From the NCBI RefSeq assembly GCF_034313965.1, contig NZ_JAVIWQ010000002.1:3658001-3722000 (forward strand): 64,000 nucleotides of DNA, in the 5' to 3' direction. The translations under genes and the position numbers were made by a program. Each line of letters begins with the position of its first letter. Position 1 is the stretch's first letter. Positions 48,602-57,128 of the stretch are shown one piece after another. Below the pieces are notes generated by a model. It was not told where the DNA came from, searched no databases, and saw nothing but the letters and a program-made list of their open reading frames with translations. This stretch comes from Herbaspirillum sp. RTI4. GTDB taxonomy: Bacteria; Pseudomonadota; Gammaproteobacteria; Burkholderiales; Burkholderiaceae_D.

Positions 48602-50022
48602 GCGAAATTCTCTTTATTTATTGGACAGCCGGGAGTATCCGGTGCGCGCATCACATCCAGCGCCAGATGGTCAATACCATTGGGATGCAGTTTCACTTGC
48701 AGCTCGTTGGGCGAGACGATGATTCTCTCGATCAGAAGCCGCACGATGCGCTGTTGTTCGAGCGGAAAAAGCTGCTCCCAGATCAGATCAATCCGATTGA
48801 GCGCGACGGCGACTTGCATTTCGTTGAAGCCGGCGGTGGCATTGGTGCTGGCACTGGAAGTAGTGTTTGCTTGTTGGCTGCGGATCTCGCGCCAGACTTG
48901 CGTGACGATGTCAGCCGAGCGCAGAATGCCGCGCAGTTGCGCCATGACGACGGCTTCGATTTCTGCCGCCGGCAGCATTTTGACATCGGAGGCACCATGT
49001 CCTTCTTTGGCATCGCGTGTCGAGAGGTAGTAACGATAACGTCGACCGCCCTTGCCTTTGCTGGAGTGCGGCGTCATTGCCCGGCCGTCGCGGGTAAAAA
49101 TTAATCCCTGAAGCAAGGCTGGGCGAGGGTTCAATGTTGGACGCGTCTGTCCTTTTTGCACACCGCGAGGATGAGCGGCCAAGGCGGTCTGAACCCGATC
49201 CCACTGCGCTTGAGTAATTAGCGCTTCATGCTCCCCGGGGTAGACCTCTCCTTTATGCTGAATCTGCCCGAGGTACAGCGGATTATTCAGAATTTTATAC
49301 AGTGCACTTTTATCAATCAGTTTGCCTGTGCGTTGATTGCCTGACTGCGCGATCCACGATTTAGTGGTCACGCCTTCGTGCCGCAATTGCTGAATCAGCA
49401 TCGTCGTCGAGCCGACCCGGGGATAGTCATGAAACAGCCGACGCACGAGGTCTGCTTCGTTGCGGTTGATGACGAGTTTCCGCTCAACGACGTCATAGCC
49501 GAGCGCCGGCATGCCGCCCACCCATTTCCCCTTGCGCTTGCTGGCGGCGATTTTGTCGCGAATCCGTTCGCCGGTGACTTCCCTTTCAAACTGCGCAAAG
49601 GACAGCAGGACGTTCAACATCAGCCGCCCCATGGAGGTGGTGGTATTGAATTGCTGAGTAACGGAAACGAAGGAAACGCCCTGCCGTTCAAAGACCTCCA
49701 CCATTCGGGAGAAGTCAGTGAGGCTGCGGGTCAGGCGATCAATCTTATAAACGACGACGATGTCGACTTGTCCCGCTTCGATGTCGCGCATCAAGCGCTG
49801 CAGTCCGGGCCGCTCCATATTTCCTCCCGAGAAAGCCGGGTCGTCGTAATCCTCGCCCACCGGTATCCAGCCTTCAGCGCGCTGGCTGGCGATGTAGGCG
49901 TGACCGGCGTCCCTTTGCGCGTCGATGGAGTTGTACTCCTGATCGAGGCCTTCTTCGCTCGATTTGCGGGTGTAGACGGCGCATCGCTGACGTTTTTTTG
50001 TGCTGCCTTCGGGGCCGCTCAT
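48598..50022 (-). CDS. Large serine recombinase
   Basis: A 474-residue site-specific recombinase. The N-terminal catalytic domain (about 10-165) has the nucleophile serine in AVYTRKSSEEG and the conserved VVYKIDRLTRS and SFAQFEREVTGERIRDKI segments. It continues into a Recombinase domain (about 170-290) and a zinc-ribbon/coiled C-terminal region (about 300-474); the usual Cys pairs of the zinc ribbon are not evident. Its ATG overlaps the DUF2924 stop by 4 nt. It probably moves this cassette or the surrounding island. Confidence 0.9.
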   Translation of the reverse strand: MSGPEGSTKKRQRCAVYTRKSSEEGLDQEYNSIDAQRDAGHAYIASQRAEGWIPVGEDYDDPAFSGGNMERPGLQRLMRDIEAGQVDIVVVYKIDRLTRSLTDFSRMVEVFERQGVSFVSVTQQFNTTTSMGRLMLNVLLSFAQFEREVTGERIRDKIAASKRKGKWVGGMPALGYDVVERKLVINRNEADLVRRLFHDYPRVGSTTMLIQQLRHEGVTTKSWIAQSGNQRTGKLIDKSALYKILNNPLYLGQIQHKGEVYPGEHEALITQAQWDRVQTALAAHPRGVQKGQTRPTLNPRPALLQGLIFTRDGRAMTPHSSKGKGGRRYRYYLSTRDAKEGHGASDVKMLPAAEIEAVVMAQLRGILRSADIVTQVWREIRSQQANTTSSASTNATAGFNEMQVAVALNRIDLIWEQLFPLEQQRIVRLLIERIIVSPNELQVKLHPNGIDHLALDVMRAPDTPGCPINKENFA

Positions 50023-50504
50023 TTTTTACTGCCCTTCCGCACTTTGTCCCGTAGACCAAAAAATGCGGGACCCGACCAGCGGGTGCCGCTGATGTCGTTG
50101 GCGATGGCGGTCAGGCTGCGGTAGCTTTTGCCGAGATAGTCGAACTGGCCGTCCGGCAGAACCAGGACCCGGTGCGTCGCACCGGCGAATTCGCGAATCA
50201 GCATGGTGCCGGGGGCGAGCGTAGGCGATTCGCCTCGGCCTGCTTTGGCTTTGGGTTTGGGTTTGGTGCGTTCCAGTAAGGCATCAAGGCGCGCCTTGTT
50301 CTGCGCCAGAAGCGCCGGATCACGTTGCGCGAAATCGAGCGCCTGTATCCGGTAGGCGATGCGCCGTTCCAGATATTGACGATTATGTGTGGGCAGCGGG
50401 ACGGCGAACAATTGCTGCCACAGGGCTTTAAGTTCATCGAAGGGGGTGTCGGGTAAGCGGGCGATACGGCCTATGACACCTGAGGGGACGGCAGATACTT
50501 TCAT
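50019..50504 (-). CDS. DUF2924 protein of the recombinase cassette
   Basis: A 161-residue protein of the DUF2924 family, which is almost always encoded next to phage-type serine recombinases. Typical segments are ELKALWQQLF, RQYLERRIAYRIQAL, PGTMLIREFAGATHRVLVL and YRSLTAIANDISGTRWSGPAFFGL. The C-terminal half resembles a small DNA-binding fold. It is the first gene of the coupled three-gene unit. Confidence 0.85.
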   Translation of the reverse strand: MKVSAVPSGVIGRIARLPDTPFDELKALWQQLFAVPLPTHNRQYLERRIAYRIQALDFAQRDPALLAQNKARLDALLERTKPKPKAKAGRGESPTLAPGTMLIREFAGATHRVLVLPDGQFDYLGKSYRSLTAIANDISGTRWSGPAFFGLRDKVRKGSKK

Positions 50505-50653
50505 TGACTCTCCATTTTTTTCACCTGTAAGGCTTGCCGTCCCGGCAATTGCTGGAACAAAAGCTACATGAAGCGGTGACGTTATCGAAGGCGCGGCTGG
50601 GGAATCGACTCGGCCCGACCGAGACTGAAGATGAGTAAGGAAAAGACCAGATC

Positions 50654-51223
50654 ATGCGAATAGGTTATGCCCGAGCCTCCACCCAGGACCAAGACAACGC
50701 GGCACAGATTACCGCGTTGCATGCAGCGGGATGCAGAAGGATATTTGAAGAAAAAGCATCTGCGGGCCGCTGGGCCCGTCCCGAATTGAGCCGCCTACTC
50801 GATCAGTTGCGCAAAGATGCCGTGCTGGTGGTCTGGAAGCTCGATCGTCTGTCGCGCTCGCTCAAAGACGTGCTGTCACTGATGGAGAAAATCGAGCTGG
50901 CGGGGGCTGGTTTCCTCAGCATGACCGAAGCCATCGACACGACTTCACCGGCAGGACGAATGATGATGCAAATCGTTGGTACGTTTGCAGAGTTCGAGCG
51001 TGCCATGCTGCGCGAGCGTACTCGCAACGGCTTGTTGACCGCCCGTGAGGAAGGCCGCATCGGCGGTCGCAGACCCAAGCTCACGCCAAGACAACAAAAA
51101 GAAATCCTTCACTTGGTCGATTCCAGTCAAAAAACGGCTGCTGACGCTGCTCGACTCTTCAATGTCCATCCGTCCACCATTGCTCGGCTATTGGACCGAA
51201 ATAGGCCAGAAAAGCAGTCATAG
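50654..51223 (+). CDS. Resolvase/invertase-type serine recombinase (TnpR-like)
   Basis: A 189-residue small serine recombinase. The catalytic domain (about 1-135) has YARASTQDQDN with the nucleophile serine, VWKLDRLSRSLKDV, AEFERAMLRERTRNGL; a C-terminal HTH (about 145-185, KTAADAARLFNVHPSTIARLL) follows. It ends 3 nt before a Tn3-family terminal repeat, so it is most likely the resolvase of a Tn3-like transposon. No tnpA is present, so the element is incomplete. Confidence 0.9.
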   Translation: MRIGYARASTQDQDNAAQITALHAAGCRRIFEEKASAGRWARPELSRLLDQLRKDAVLVVWKLDRLSRSLKDVLSLMEKIELAGAGFLSMTEAIDTTSPAGRMMMQIVGTFAEFERAMLRERTRNGLLTAREEGRIGGRRPKLTPRQQKEILHLVDSSQKTAADAARLFNVHPSTIARLLDRNRPEKQS

Positions 51224-51226
51224 AGG

Positions 51227-51263
51227 CTTAACGTACTTTTTTTCCGTTTCCCCTGTTCTCCCC
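51227..51263 (-). mobile_element. Tn3-family 37-bp terminal inverted repeat
   Basis: On the minus strand it begins GGGGAGAACAGGGGAAACGG and continues AAAAAAAGTACGTTAAG. The GGGG start, the CGGAAAAAA core and the TACGnTAAG end match the 38-bp ends of Tn501/Tn1721-type transposons, with one base missing. GGGG (the outer end) faces the antiporter gene, so the transposon lies to the left, with the resolvase inside it. The partner repeat was not found in the window. Confidence 0.82.
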
Positions 51264-52019
51264 AATTTCGGCGGTGATCCAGGACGAGATCAGCACATAG
51301 CAGAACACCGGCGGCAGCAGCCGCGCGATGCCGGCCGGACCGCGTGCGCGCCGGAACAGGCTGGTCCATATGGGCTGCAGCACCAGCAGCGAGACGGCCG
51401 CGAACACGCACAGCAGCACAACATTGCACAAGATGTCATGCCAGGCCAGCACGCCGGCCGTCAGCGCGGCGATCATGGCCAGCATCAGCCACCCGAGCGC
51501 GTCGGTCAGCGTCGCCGCCGTCAGCGCGATGGCCGCCGTTCCAGTCCCCGTCATGCCCAGGTCGACCACGATGCGGGCCATCACGGGCACGGCCGAAATC
51601 GACAAGGTGACGCCGCAAAACAGCACATAGGCCAGCGCCGGCACATCGATCGCCAGCACCGGCAGCGACAGCCAGGCGATGCCGCAGCCGATGGTGAACG
51701 GGACAGCTATCCCCATCAGCGCCACCGCCACCGGCACGCGCATATTGTCCTGCTCGCGCAAGACTTTCAGGTCCAGGTGCAGGCCGAGCTGGAACATCAG
51801 CAGCACAAGGCCCAGCTCGCCAAGCTTGGACATGATGGGCGCCACCGAACTGGAAAACACGGCGCCGTAGTAGTCACCGCCCACCGCCCCCAGGATCGAC
51901 GGACCCAGCAGCAGGCCGGCGGCGATCTCGCCCACCACCCGGCTCTGGCCAATGCGCTTGGCGAAGGCGCCGCACAGGCCCGCCGTCAGGATGATGATGC
52001 ACAGCTGAATAATCCACAT
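51228..52019 (-). pseudogene. Kef-type monovalent cation:proton antiporter, 3' part cut off by a Tn3-like end
   Basis: An inner-membrane antiporter of the CPA2 family reduced to its first 252 or so residues: about eight helices including GEIAAGLLLGPSILG and LGLVLLMFQLGLHLDLKVL. The frame breaks off inside the helix SSWITAEI at 51264, where the Tn3-family end begins, and stops at a TAA within the repeat. Full-length relatives have about 390-420 residues or more, so it is likely inactive. It starts 9 nt after the RsgA-like gene and was the last gene of the GC-rich biosynthetic block. Confidence 0.85.
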
Positions 52020-52028
52020 GGCGGCCCC

Positions 52029-53075
52029 TTACCACTGGTCCTTGTTTCCGCTATGAACTTTCTTGAAGTAGTCGCGGTAGTACTGCTTGACCACGTGTGC
52101 CCCTTCGGCACGCCGCGTCTGCGACGCTTCCTCCTTCAACAGCTTGCGGTAATTGTCGAAGTGGGCCTGCGAGATGCGCTGCTCGGCAATCGCGGCCTGG
52201 ATCGCACAGCCAGGCCCGTCGGCGTGGGTGCAGTCGTTGTAGCGGCATTGCGTGCTCAGTTCCACGATGGAATGGAAGACCCGTTCGATGCCCTGCTCGG
52301 CATCGTAGAGCTGCAACTCGCGCATGCCGGGCGTGTCGATGATGGCCGCGCCGTTGTCGCAGAAGAACAGCTCGCGGTGCGTGGTGGTGTGCTTACCATG
52401 GGCATCCTCTTCGCGGATTTCTCGGGTCGCCAGCGCGGTGTGGAACAGGGTGTTGATCAGCGTCGATTTGCCCACCCCGGAAGAGCCCATCAGCGCGATG
52501 GTGCTGCCCTCGTTCATATAGGCCGACAGCACATCGAGCGAACCGGGGGTGTTGACGCTGAGCGGATGCACATTTTCGGCGCCCAGGCCGTCGAGCTGGC
52601 CCAGGAAATGCGCGATATCGTCGCAGATATCGGTCTTGGTCAGGATCACCACCGGGGTGATGTCGAACTCATAGGCCAGCGCCAGATAGCGCTCGAGCCG
52701 CTTCACATTGAATTCATCGTTGGCGCTGGTGACGATCCACAAATAGTCGAGATTGGCCGCGATCACCTGCGGCAAGCCATTCGAGACGCGCCGCACCCGG
52801 TTCTTCGGCTCGAAAATGCGCTGCAGGCGGTGGTGCTCGTTGGCAGGCTCGGCCATGACCCAGTCGCCCACCGCCAGATGCTGGCTGACCGGCTGGAACT
52901 CCGCTGTGCAGATGATCGAGCTTTCGCCATGGGCGCCCATGGCCTCGACCCGGTTGCGGTGGATCGCCGTGATGCGGAAGATACGCTCCAGCGTCTCCTC
53001 GGCGCAGATTTCGTCGAAGGACAGCTGCTGGAAGAAGATGTTGGACCAGCCGAATTTTTTCAAAGATGAATACAT
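52029..53075 (-). CDS. RsgA-like ribosome-associated GTPase
   Basis: A 348-residue circularly permuted GTPase of the RsgA (YjeQ) family: OB domain (about 30-100), G4 LTKTD (about 146), G1 GSSGVGKSTLIN (about 200), G3 DTPGMREL (about 250), and a zinc-binding C-terminus CRYNDCTHADGPGC (about 285). RsgA matures the 30S subunit. Being encoded inside a biosynthetic block between an exporter and an antiporter, it may be a spare copy giving resistance to a ribosome-active product, rather than the housekeeping gene. This role is inference only. Confidence 0.85.
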   Translation of the reverse strand: MYSSLKKFGWSNIFFQQLSFDEICAEETLERIFRITAIHRNRVEAMGAHGESSIICTAEFQPVSQHLAVGDWVMAEPANEHHRLQRIFEPKNRVRRVSNGLPQVIAANLDYLWIVTSANDEFNVKRLERYLALAYEFDITPVVILTKTDICDDIAHFLGQLDGLGAENVHPLSVNTPGSLDVLSAYMNEGSTIALMGSSGVGKSTLINTLFHTALATREIREEDAHGKHTTTHRELFFCDNGAAIIDTPGMRELQLYDAEQGIERVFHSIVELSTQCRYNDCTHADGPGCAIQAAIAEQRISQAHFDNYRKLLKEEASQTRRAEGAHVVKQYYRDYFKKVHSGNKDQW

Positions 53076-53167
53076 AGTGACTCCACGAATAAATCTGCCT
53101 TGGCCGCCCGCCTGTTACGCCAGGCGGGCGGCCATCTCACTCAAAAAATACACAGCGCGGCCCGCCC

Positions 53168-54991
53168 TCAGGCGGCCGGCTCCAGTGCCGCCAGCTTGGC
53201 TTTTAGGTTCCCGTCGAGATCGGCGATGCTGACGCCGAGCTTTTCGCATTCGACCTGGAGCTGCTGATAGAACGCGCCCTTGAGCGCCAGCAGGTCGAAG
53301 AAACTGCCCTGCTCGGCCACGCGGCCTTCACGCAGGTAGACGATCCAGTCGGCGTTGACGATATTGGTGATGCGGTGGGTGATGACGAGTACGGTCTTGC
53401 TGGCGGTGAGTTCGTCGACCCGGTCCAGGATTTCCTTCTCGGTGCCCACGTCCAGCGCCGAGGTGGCCTCGTCGAGCAGGAACACACCGCCGTTCTTGAG
53501 CAGCGCGCGCGCCAGCGCGACGCGCTGTCTCTGGCCGCCGGACATCTTGTCGCCGCTGCTGCCGACCTGTTCATCGAGCGTGCGCTCCGAATTGTCCAGC
53601 CACTCGTCCAGGCCGCCCGAACGCGCGGCGCTTTCGATCGCGGCGCGGTCGGCACCCCAGTTGCCGTAGGCGATGTTGTCGGCGATCGAGCCCTGGAACA
53701 GATCGGCGTTCTGCGCCACCACCGAGAATTCGGCGCGCAGCGAATCGGCCGTCAGTTCGCGCACATCGGTGCCGTTGACCAGGATTTCACCGGCGCTCTG
53801 CACGTAGTAGCGCAGCAGCAGATTGACCAGGGTCGACTTGCCGGCGCCGCTCTCACCCACCACCGCCACGGTCTGGCCGGAACGGATCTGGAAGCTGACG
53901 CCGTCCAGGGTTTTCTTGTCCTTGTTCGATTCATAGGAGAAGGACACATTGCGGAACTCGATGCTCGGCGCTGCCTTGGTCTGGAAGTCGCGCGCGTTGG
54001 CGCGCTGGTCCAGGCCGGACTGGGCATTGGTGAAGTCGATGATCTTCTCGCACTCGATCGAGTCGACATAGACTTGCTCCAGGCTCTTGCCCAGCGCGCG
54101 CAGCGGGCCGTTCATGGTGGTCGCGAACAGGGCTGCCAGCATCGCGTCCTGCGGCGCCAGCGCGCCCGACTGCCAGCCCAGCATCGCATACGCGCTGATG
54201 CCGGCCACGGCCAGGATGGCGATCAGATTATTGCGGAAACCGCACAGCACTTCCGTGCGGTGCAGGATCTGGAAAGCGTTCTTCTGCACGCTCAGCACTT
54301 CGCGCGCCTTGCCGACTTCGTACTCGACGTTGCCGAACTGGTGGGCGACGCGGTAGCGGCCGATCGCCGCCAGCAGGCCGCCGTAGGCGCCATAGGCGGC
54401 CGCCAGACGATTCTTGCTGGCATCACCCATGTGCGCCGCATTGAACGAGGCCGAGGCGACGTACAGGCACAGCGCGACCACGGCGATCAGGCCGGTCAGC
54501 GGATGGATGTAGAACAGGCCGATGAAGATCGCGCTCAGGTCCAGCACCGCCGGCACCAGTTCGCCATGCAGGGTCGGCACCACTTTTTCCACATTGGCGT
54601 AGACCGCCGTCAGCAGTTGCGGGAACTTGCCCGTTGGCGAGGAGATGTGCTCGTCGAGCTTCATGCCATAGGTGTTGCGCAGTAAATTTTCCAGCAGCGA
54701 GGTCTGGGTATCGGATCGCACCGAAGCGAGCAGATAGCCGCGCGCGATCGGCAACAGATTGACCGCGATGAAGATGGCGGCGATGGCGGCGGCCGTCTCC
54801 AGGCTCAGCTGAATCGGCGCGGCGGCGCCAGCGTCCAGCAAATGGCGCACCAGCAGGATGGGACCGCCGACCTTGATGAGCGAACTGAGCACGTCCAGTC
54901 CAAGAGCCAGCAGCAGCTTACTGATGTTGTCGCTTCCACTCCACAGGCAGGTGCGAACGAACTGGAACAATTTGATTAAACGATTAAGCAT
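53168..54991 (-). CDS. ABC exporter with fused membrane and ATPase domains
   Basis: A 607-residue half-transporter, MsbA/lipid-peptide exporter type. Six membrane helices in the first 320 residues (one cytoplasmic loop KLDEHISSPTGKFPQ), then an ATPase domain with Walker [13 protein letters not shown] (about 380), signature MSGGQRQRVALARAL (about 480), Walker B GVFLLDEATSAL and His switch VITHRI. No N-terminal peptidase domain. It lies 49 nt after the type II thioesterase and is the probable exporter of the cluster's product. Confidence 0.92.
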   Translation of the reverse strand: MLNRLIKLFQFVRTCLWSGSDNISKLLLALGLDVLSSLIKVGGPILLVRHLLDAGAAAPIQLSLETAAAIAAIFIAVNLLPIARGYLLASVRSDTQTSLLENLLRNTYGMKLDEHISSPTGKFPQLLTAVYANVEKVVPTLHGELVPAVLDLSAIFIGLFYIHPLTGLIAVVALCLYVASASFNAAHMGDASKNRLAAAYGAYGGLLAAIGRYRVAHQFGNVEYEVGKAREVLSVQKNAFQILHRTEVLCGFRNNLIAILAVAGISAYAMLGWQSGALAPQDAMLAALFATTMNGPLRALGKSLEQVYVDSIECEKIIDFTNAQSGLDQRANARDFQTKAAPSIEFRNVSFSYESNKDKKTLDGVSFQIRSGQTVAVVGESGAGKSTLVNLLLRYYVQSAGEILVNGTDVRELTADSLRAEFSVVAQNADLFQGSIADNIAYGNWGADRAAIESAARSGGLDEWLDNSERTLDEQVGSSGDKMSGGQRQRVALARALLKNGGVFLLDEATSALDVGTEKEILDRVDELTASKTVLVITHRITNIVNADWIVYLREGRVAEQGSFFDLLALKGAFYQQLQVECEKLGVSIADLDGNLKAKLAALEPAA

Positions 54992-55040
54992 GTTTTTTCC
55001 TGAGATAAAAAAATAAAGAATGCCTTCGGTACTACGGTGC

Positions 55041-55805
55041 CTATGTCGCCAGCGCCCATAACTGATCGGCCAGCAATTTGTTGAGCACGCCGATCACCTG
55101 GCGCTCGCTCGATTCAATGAAAAAATGGTCGCCTTCGAACTCATGGATCCTGACCCTGGCCTGCGCTTCGTTTTGCCAGCCGACCAGGTCGTCGGTCAAC
55201 ACCGAGGTATCGCCGCGTCCATGCAGCGCCACCACCGGAAAACGCACCGGCGCGCCCTCGCGGCTGACATGCTGCTCGGCGATGCCGATGTCGGCCCGGA
55301 AACGCGGCAGCAGAAACTGCAACAATTCAGGGCTACTCATGACCTCGTCGCTGATGCCGCCATACTTCTCGCGCATCCTGGCGATGAAGGCGGCATCGGG
55401 CAGCAGGTGCAACTGCTCCCGGGCCGGCCGGCGGCGCGGCGCGCCGTGGCCGGACGCGACCAGAAAACGCGGTGCCAGGCCCTCGCGCCCGGCCAGTGCC
55501 CTGGCCAACTCGAAAGCAAACAAGGCGCCCAGGCTATGCCCGAACATCGCGTAGGGCTTGTCGGCGAACACGGCTCTGTATTGCAATAACTCGCTCACCA
55601 TCGCCTCCAGGCTGGGCGCGAACGCCTCGCCATGGCGCGTCTCCCGGCCCGGCATCTGCACCGGAATCAGCTGCACCTGCGTGGACAGCGCGGCCGGCCA
55701 GGTCCGGTAGAAAGAGGCCGCCCCGCCGGCATGGTGAAAGCAGAACAGATTGAGCCTGGCGGCAGGGTTGTGGCGCTGGGGATTAAACCATTTCTCGCGA
55801 TTCAT
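55041..55805 (-). CDS. Type II thioesterase
   Basis: A 254-residue alpha/beta hydrolase that clears misprimed carrier proteins of NRPS/PKS lines. LNLFCFHHAGGAAS near the N-terminus, GHSLGALFAFE with the nucleophile serine, the acid in HGRGDTSV and the histidine in GDHFFIE are all present. The start ATG (55805) overlaps the stop of the preceding thioesterase by 4 nt (ATGA) and is preceded by AAGGAGG. The in-frame opening to 55847 is not needed. Confidence 0.92.
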   Translation of the reverse strand: MNREKWFNPQRHNPAARLNLFCFHHAGGAASFYRTWPAALSTQVQLIPVQMPGRETRHGEAFAPSLEAMVSELLQYRAVFADKPYAMFGHSLGALFAFELARALAGREGLAPRFLVASGHGAPRRRPAREQLHLLPDAAFIARMREKYGGISDEVMSSPELLQFLLPRFRADIGIAEQHVSREGAPVRFPVVALHGRGDTSVLTDDLVGWQNEAQARVRIHEFEGDHFFIESSERQVIGVLNKLLADQLWALAT

Positions 55806-56647
55806 TGCGCCGCCTCCTTCAGCACGCAGGCCTGAGCCGATGCGCACCCTTTTTCAAGCAGGTCCAGCAGCAGTCCTCTGATCAAATCGACGTCATCCAA
55901 TATATCGTTGTGATGGCAAGCATCGAGATTGATCACCTGCAATTGTGTTGCAGGCGACTGCAGCAGCGTCTCGACATTGCTCGCCGCGACCGCGGTGGCA
56001 TGGCCAAACAACTGCGTCAGACTGCCCGCAGCCAGTTCGGCATCGACCTCCATCGCCTTGAACAGAATGACCTCGGCATGTTCGAGCACACGCGACAGTT
56101 TGGCCGCCTCGAATTTCACCGCCAGCGCGATGTTCGGCAAGCTGCGCCGGATGTGGGTCGCAGGATACTGCTGGCTCTCCAGGAACATCAGGTAATCCGC
56201 CTCCAGTCCGGCGACATAGGCCGGATCGCTCTTCAACTGCGACAGATAGTGATCGTCGACGATGGTGTCGAGCAGGATCAGCTGGATATTCCTGCTGCCG
56301 CGCTGCTCCAGCTGCGCCGCCACCTCCATGGCGATGGTGCCGCCCAGCGACCAGCCCAGCAAACGTACGGTGGCGTCCGGATTCGATGCGGCCAACTCGT
56401 CTATACGAGCGAGATAATATGCTGACAATTCGCGCAAGTCCGCAATTTTATTGTCATGATTTAAATTAAATGAATCCACACCGTAGCAATGAAATTCAGC
56501 GCGCAAACTCCTGGCCAAATCCGTGTATACCTCGCAACCACCTATGTCCGGATGGAACATAAACAGGCGCTCTTTACCCTGCGCGTTATTCAAGTCAACA
56601 ATCGCACGGTATTGACCGCGATGCGCGTCAATATAGTCGGCGAGCAA
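55802..56647 (-). CDS. Type I thioesterase domain, split from its carrier domain by an amber codon
   Basis: About 281 residues from a TTG at 56647: a chain-releasing thioesterase with RLFMFHPDIGG, the nucleophile motif LLGWSLGGTIAME, the acid in LILLDTIVDD and the histidine in CHHNDILDD. It is in the same frame as the upstream carrier domain, separated only by TAG at 56663-56665. The six codons after TAG (H A S I R L) continue the typical carrier-domain end, so carrier and thioesterase were one polypeptide. No ribosome-binding site precedes the TTG, so expression as a separate protein is doubtful. Confidence 0.8.
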   Translation of the reverse strand: MLADYIDAHRGQYRAIVDLNNAQGKERLFMFHPDIGGCEVYTDLARSLRAEFHCYGVDSFNLNHDNKIADLRELSAYYLARIDELAASNPDATVRLLGWSLGGTIAMEVAAQLEQRGSRNIQLILLDTIVDDHYLSQLKSDPAYVAGLEADYLMFLESQQYPATHIRRSLPNIALAVKFEAAKLSRVLEHAEVILFKAMEVDAELAAGSLTQLFGHATAVAASNVETLLQSPATQLQVINLDACHHNDILDDVDLIRGLLLDLLEKGCASAQACVLKEAAQ

Positions 56648-56662
56648 GCGGATCGACGCATG

Positions 56663-57089
56663 CTAATACAACACCGCCAGCGGCAATTCCATCTTGAACG
56701 CCGTGTTCAGCATGCTGGCCAGACGCAGCGCCGACAGACTGTTGCCGCCGGCATCGAAGAAGCTTTCGGACACGTCCATTCCGGTATTCCCCAGAATGTC
56801 ATGGAAGGCCTGTGCGACCCGGCCTTCTGCCGCGCTGGCCCAGGCCGCATCGCTGACTGCCGGCTGCGCTTGCGGACTTGCTGTGGCGCTCGCCGTGGGC
56901 GCAGCAACGACACGCTGCGGCAAGGGAAGCCAGCACACCATCTGCTCGAACTGATAGGCCGGCAGCGGCGCCTGGCGGGCGCCGGCGGGAGTGCGCCAGA
57001 TGCGTGCCGGATCGATCCCGTAACCGAGGCTCCACAATGCGCCCATCGCTTGACGGAAGCACTGCACATCGTCCGCCGCGGTAATCCCC
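56663..57089 (-). pseudogene. PKS/NRPS remnant: post-AT linker and carrier protein
   Basis: The 3' fragment of a megasynthase gene. From the junction near 57089 it reads AADDVQCFRQAMGALWSLGY followed by PLPAYQFEQMVCWLPLP, typical of the linker after an acyltransferase domain, and then a carrier protein with the phosphopantetheine site FFDAGGNSLSALRLASML. It ends in PLAVLY and TAG, where relatives have Gln. Everything upstream (KS, AT or C, A domains) is missing beyond the inverted-repeat scar. The open frame continuing to 57328 is antisense to a Fic fragment and not part of it. Confidence 0.8.
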
Positions 57090-57128
57090 CCACAAAAAAG
57101 TAAAGGCTTAACAATGGGGGGGGGATTA
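57080..57128. repeat. Inverted repeat at the junction of the PKS and Fic remnants
   Basis: GGTAATCCCCCC (57080-57091) and GGGGGGATTACC (57117-57128) are perfect complements with a spacer of about 25 nt containing AAAGGCTTAAC. It marks the exact place where two broken genes meet. It may be a remnant of a small transposable element or a recombination scar; no known element was recognised. Confidence 0.7.

Noticed and set aside
47340..51230. Attachment-site duplication of the tmRNA 3' end
   Set aside because: I looked for a second copy of the T-arm and acceptor sequence up to the Tn3-type end and found none.
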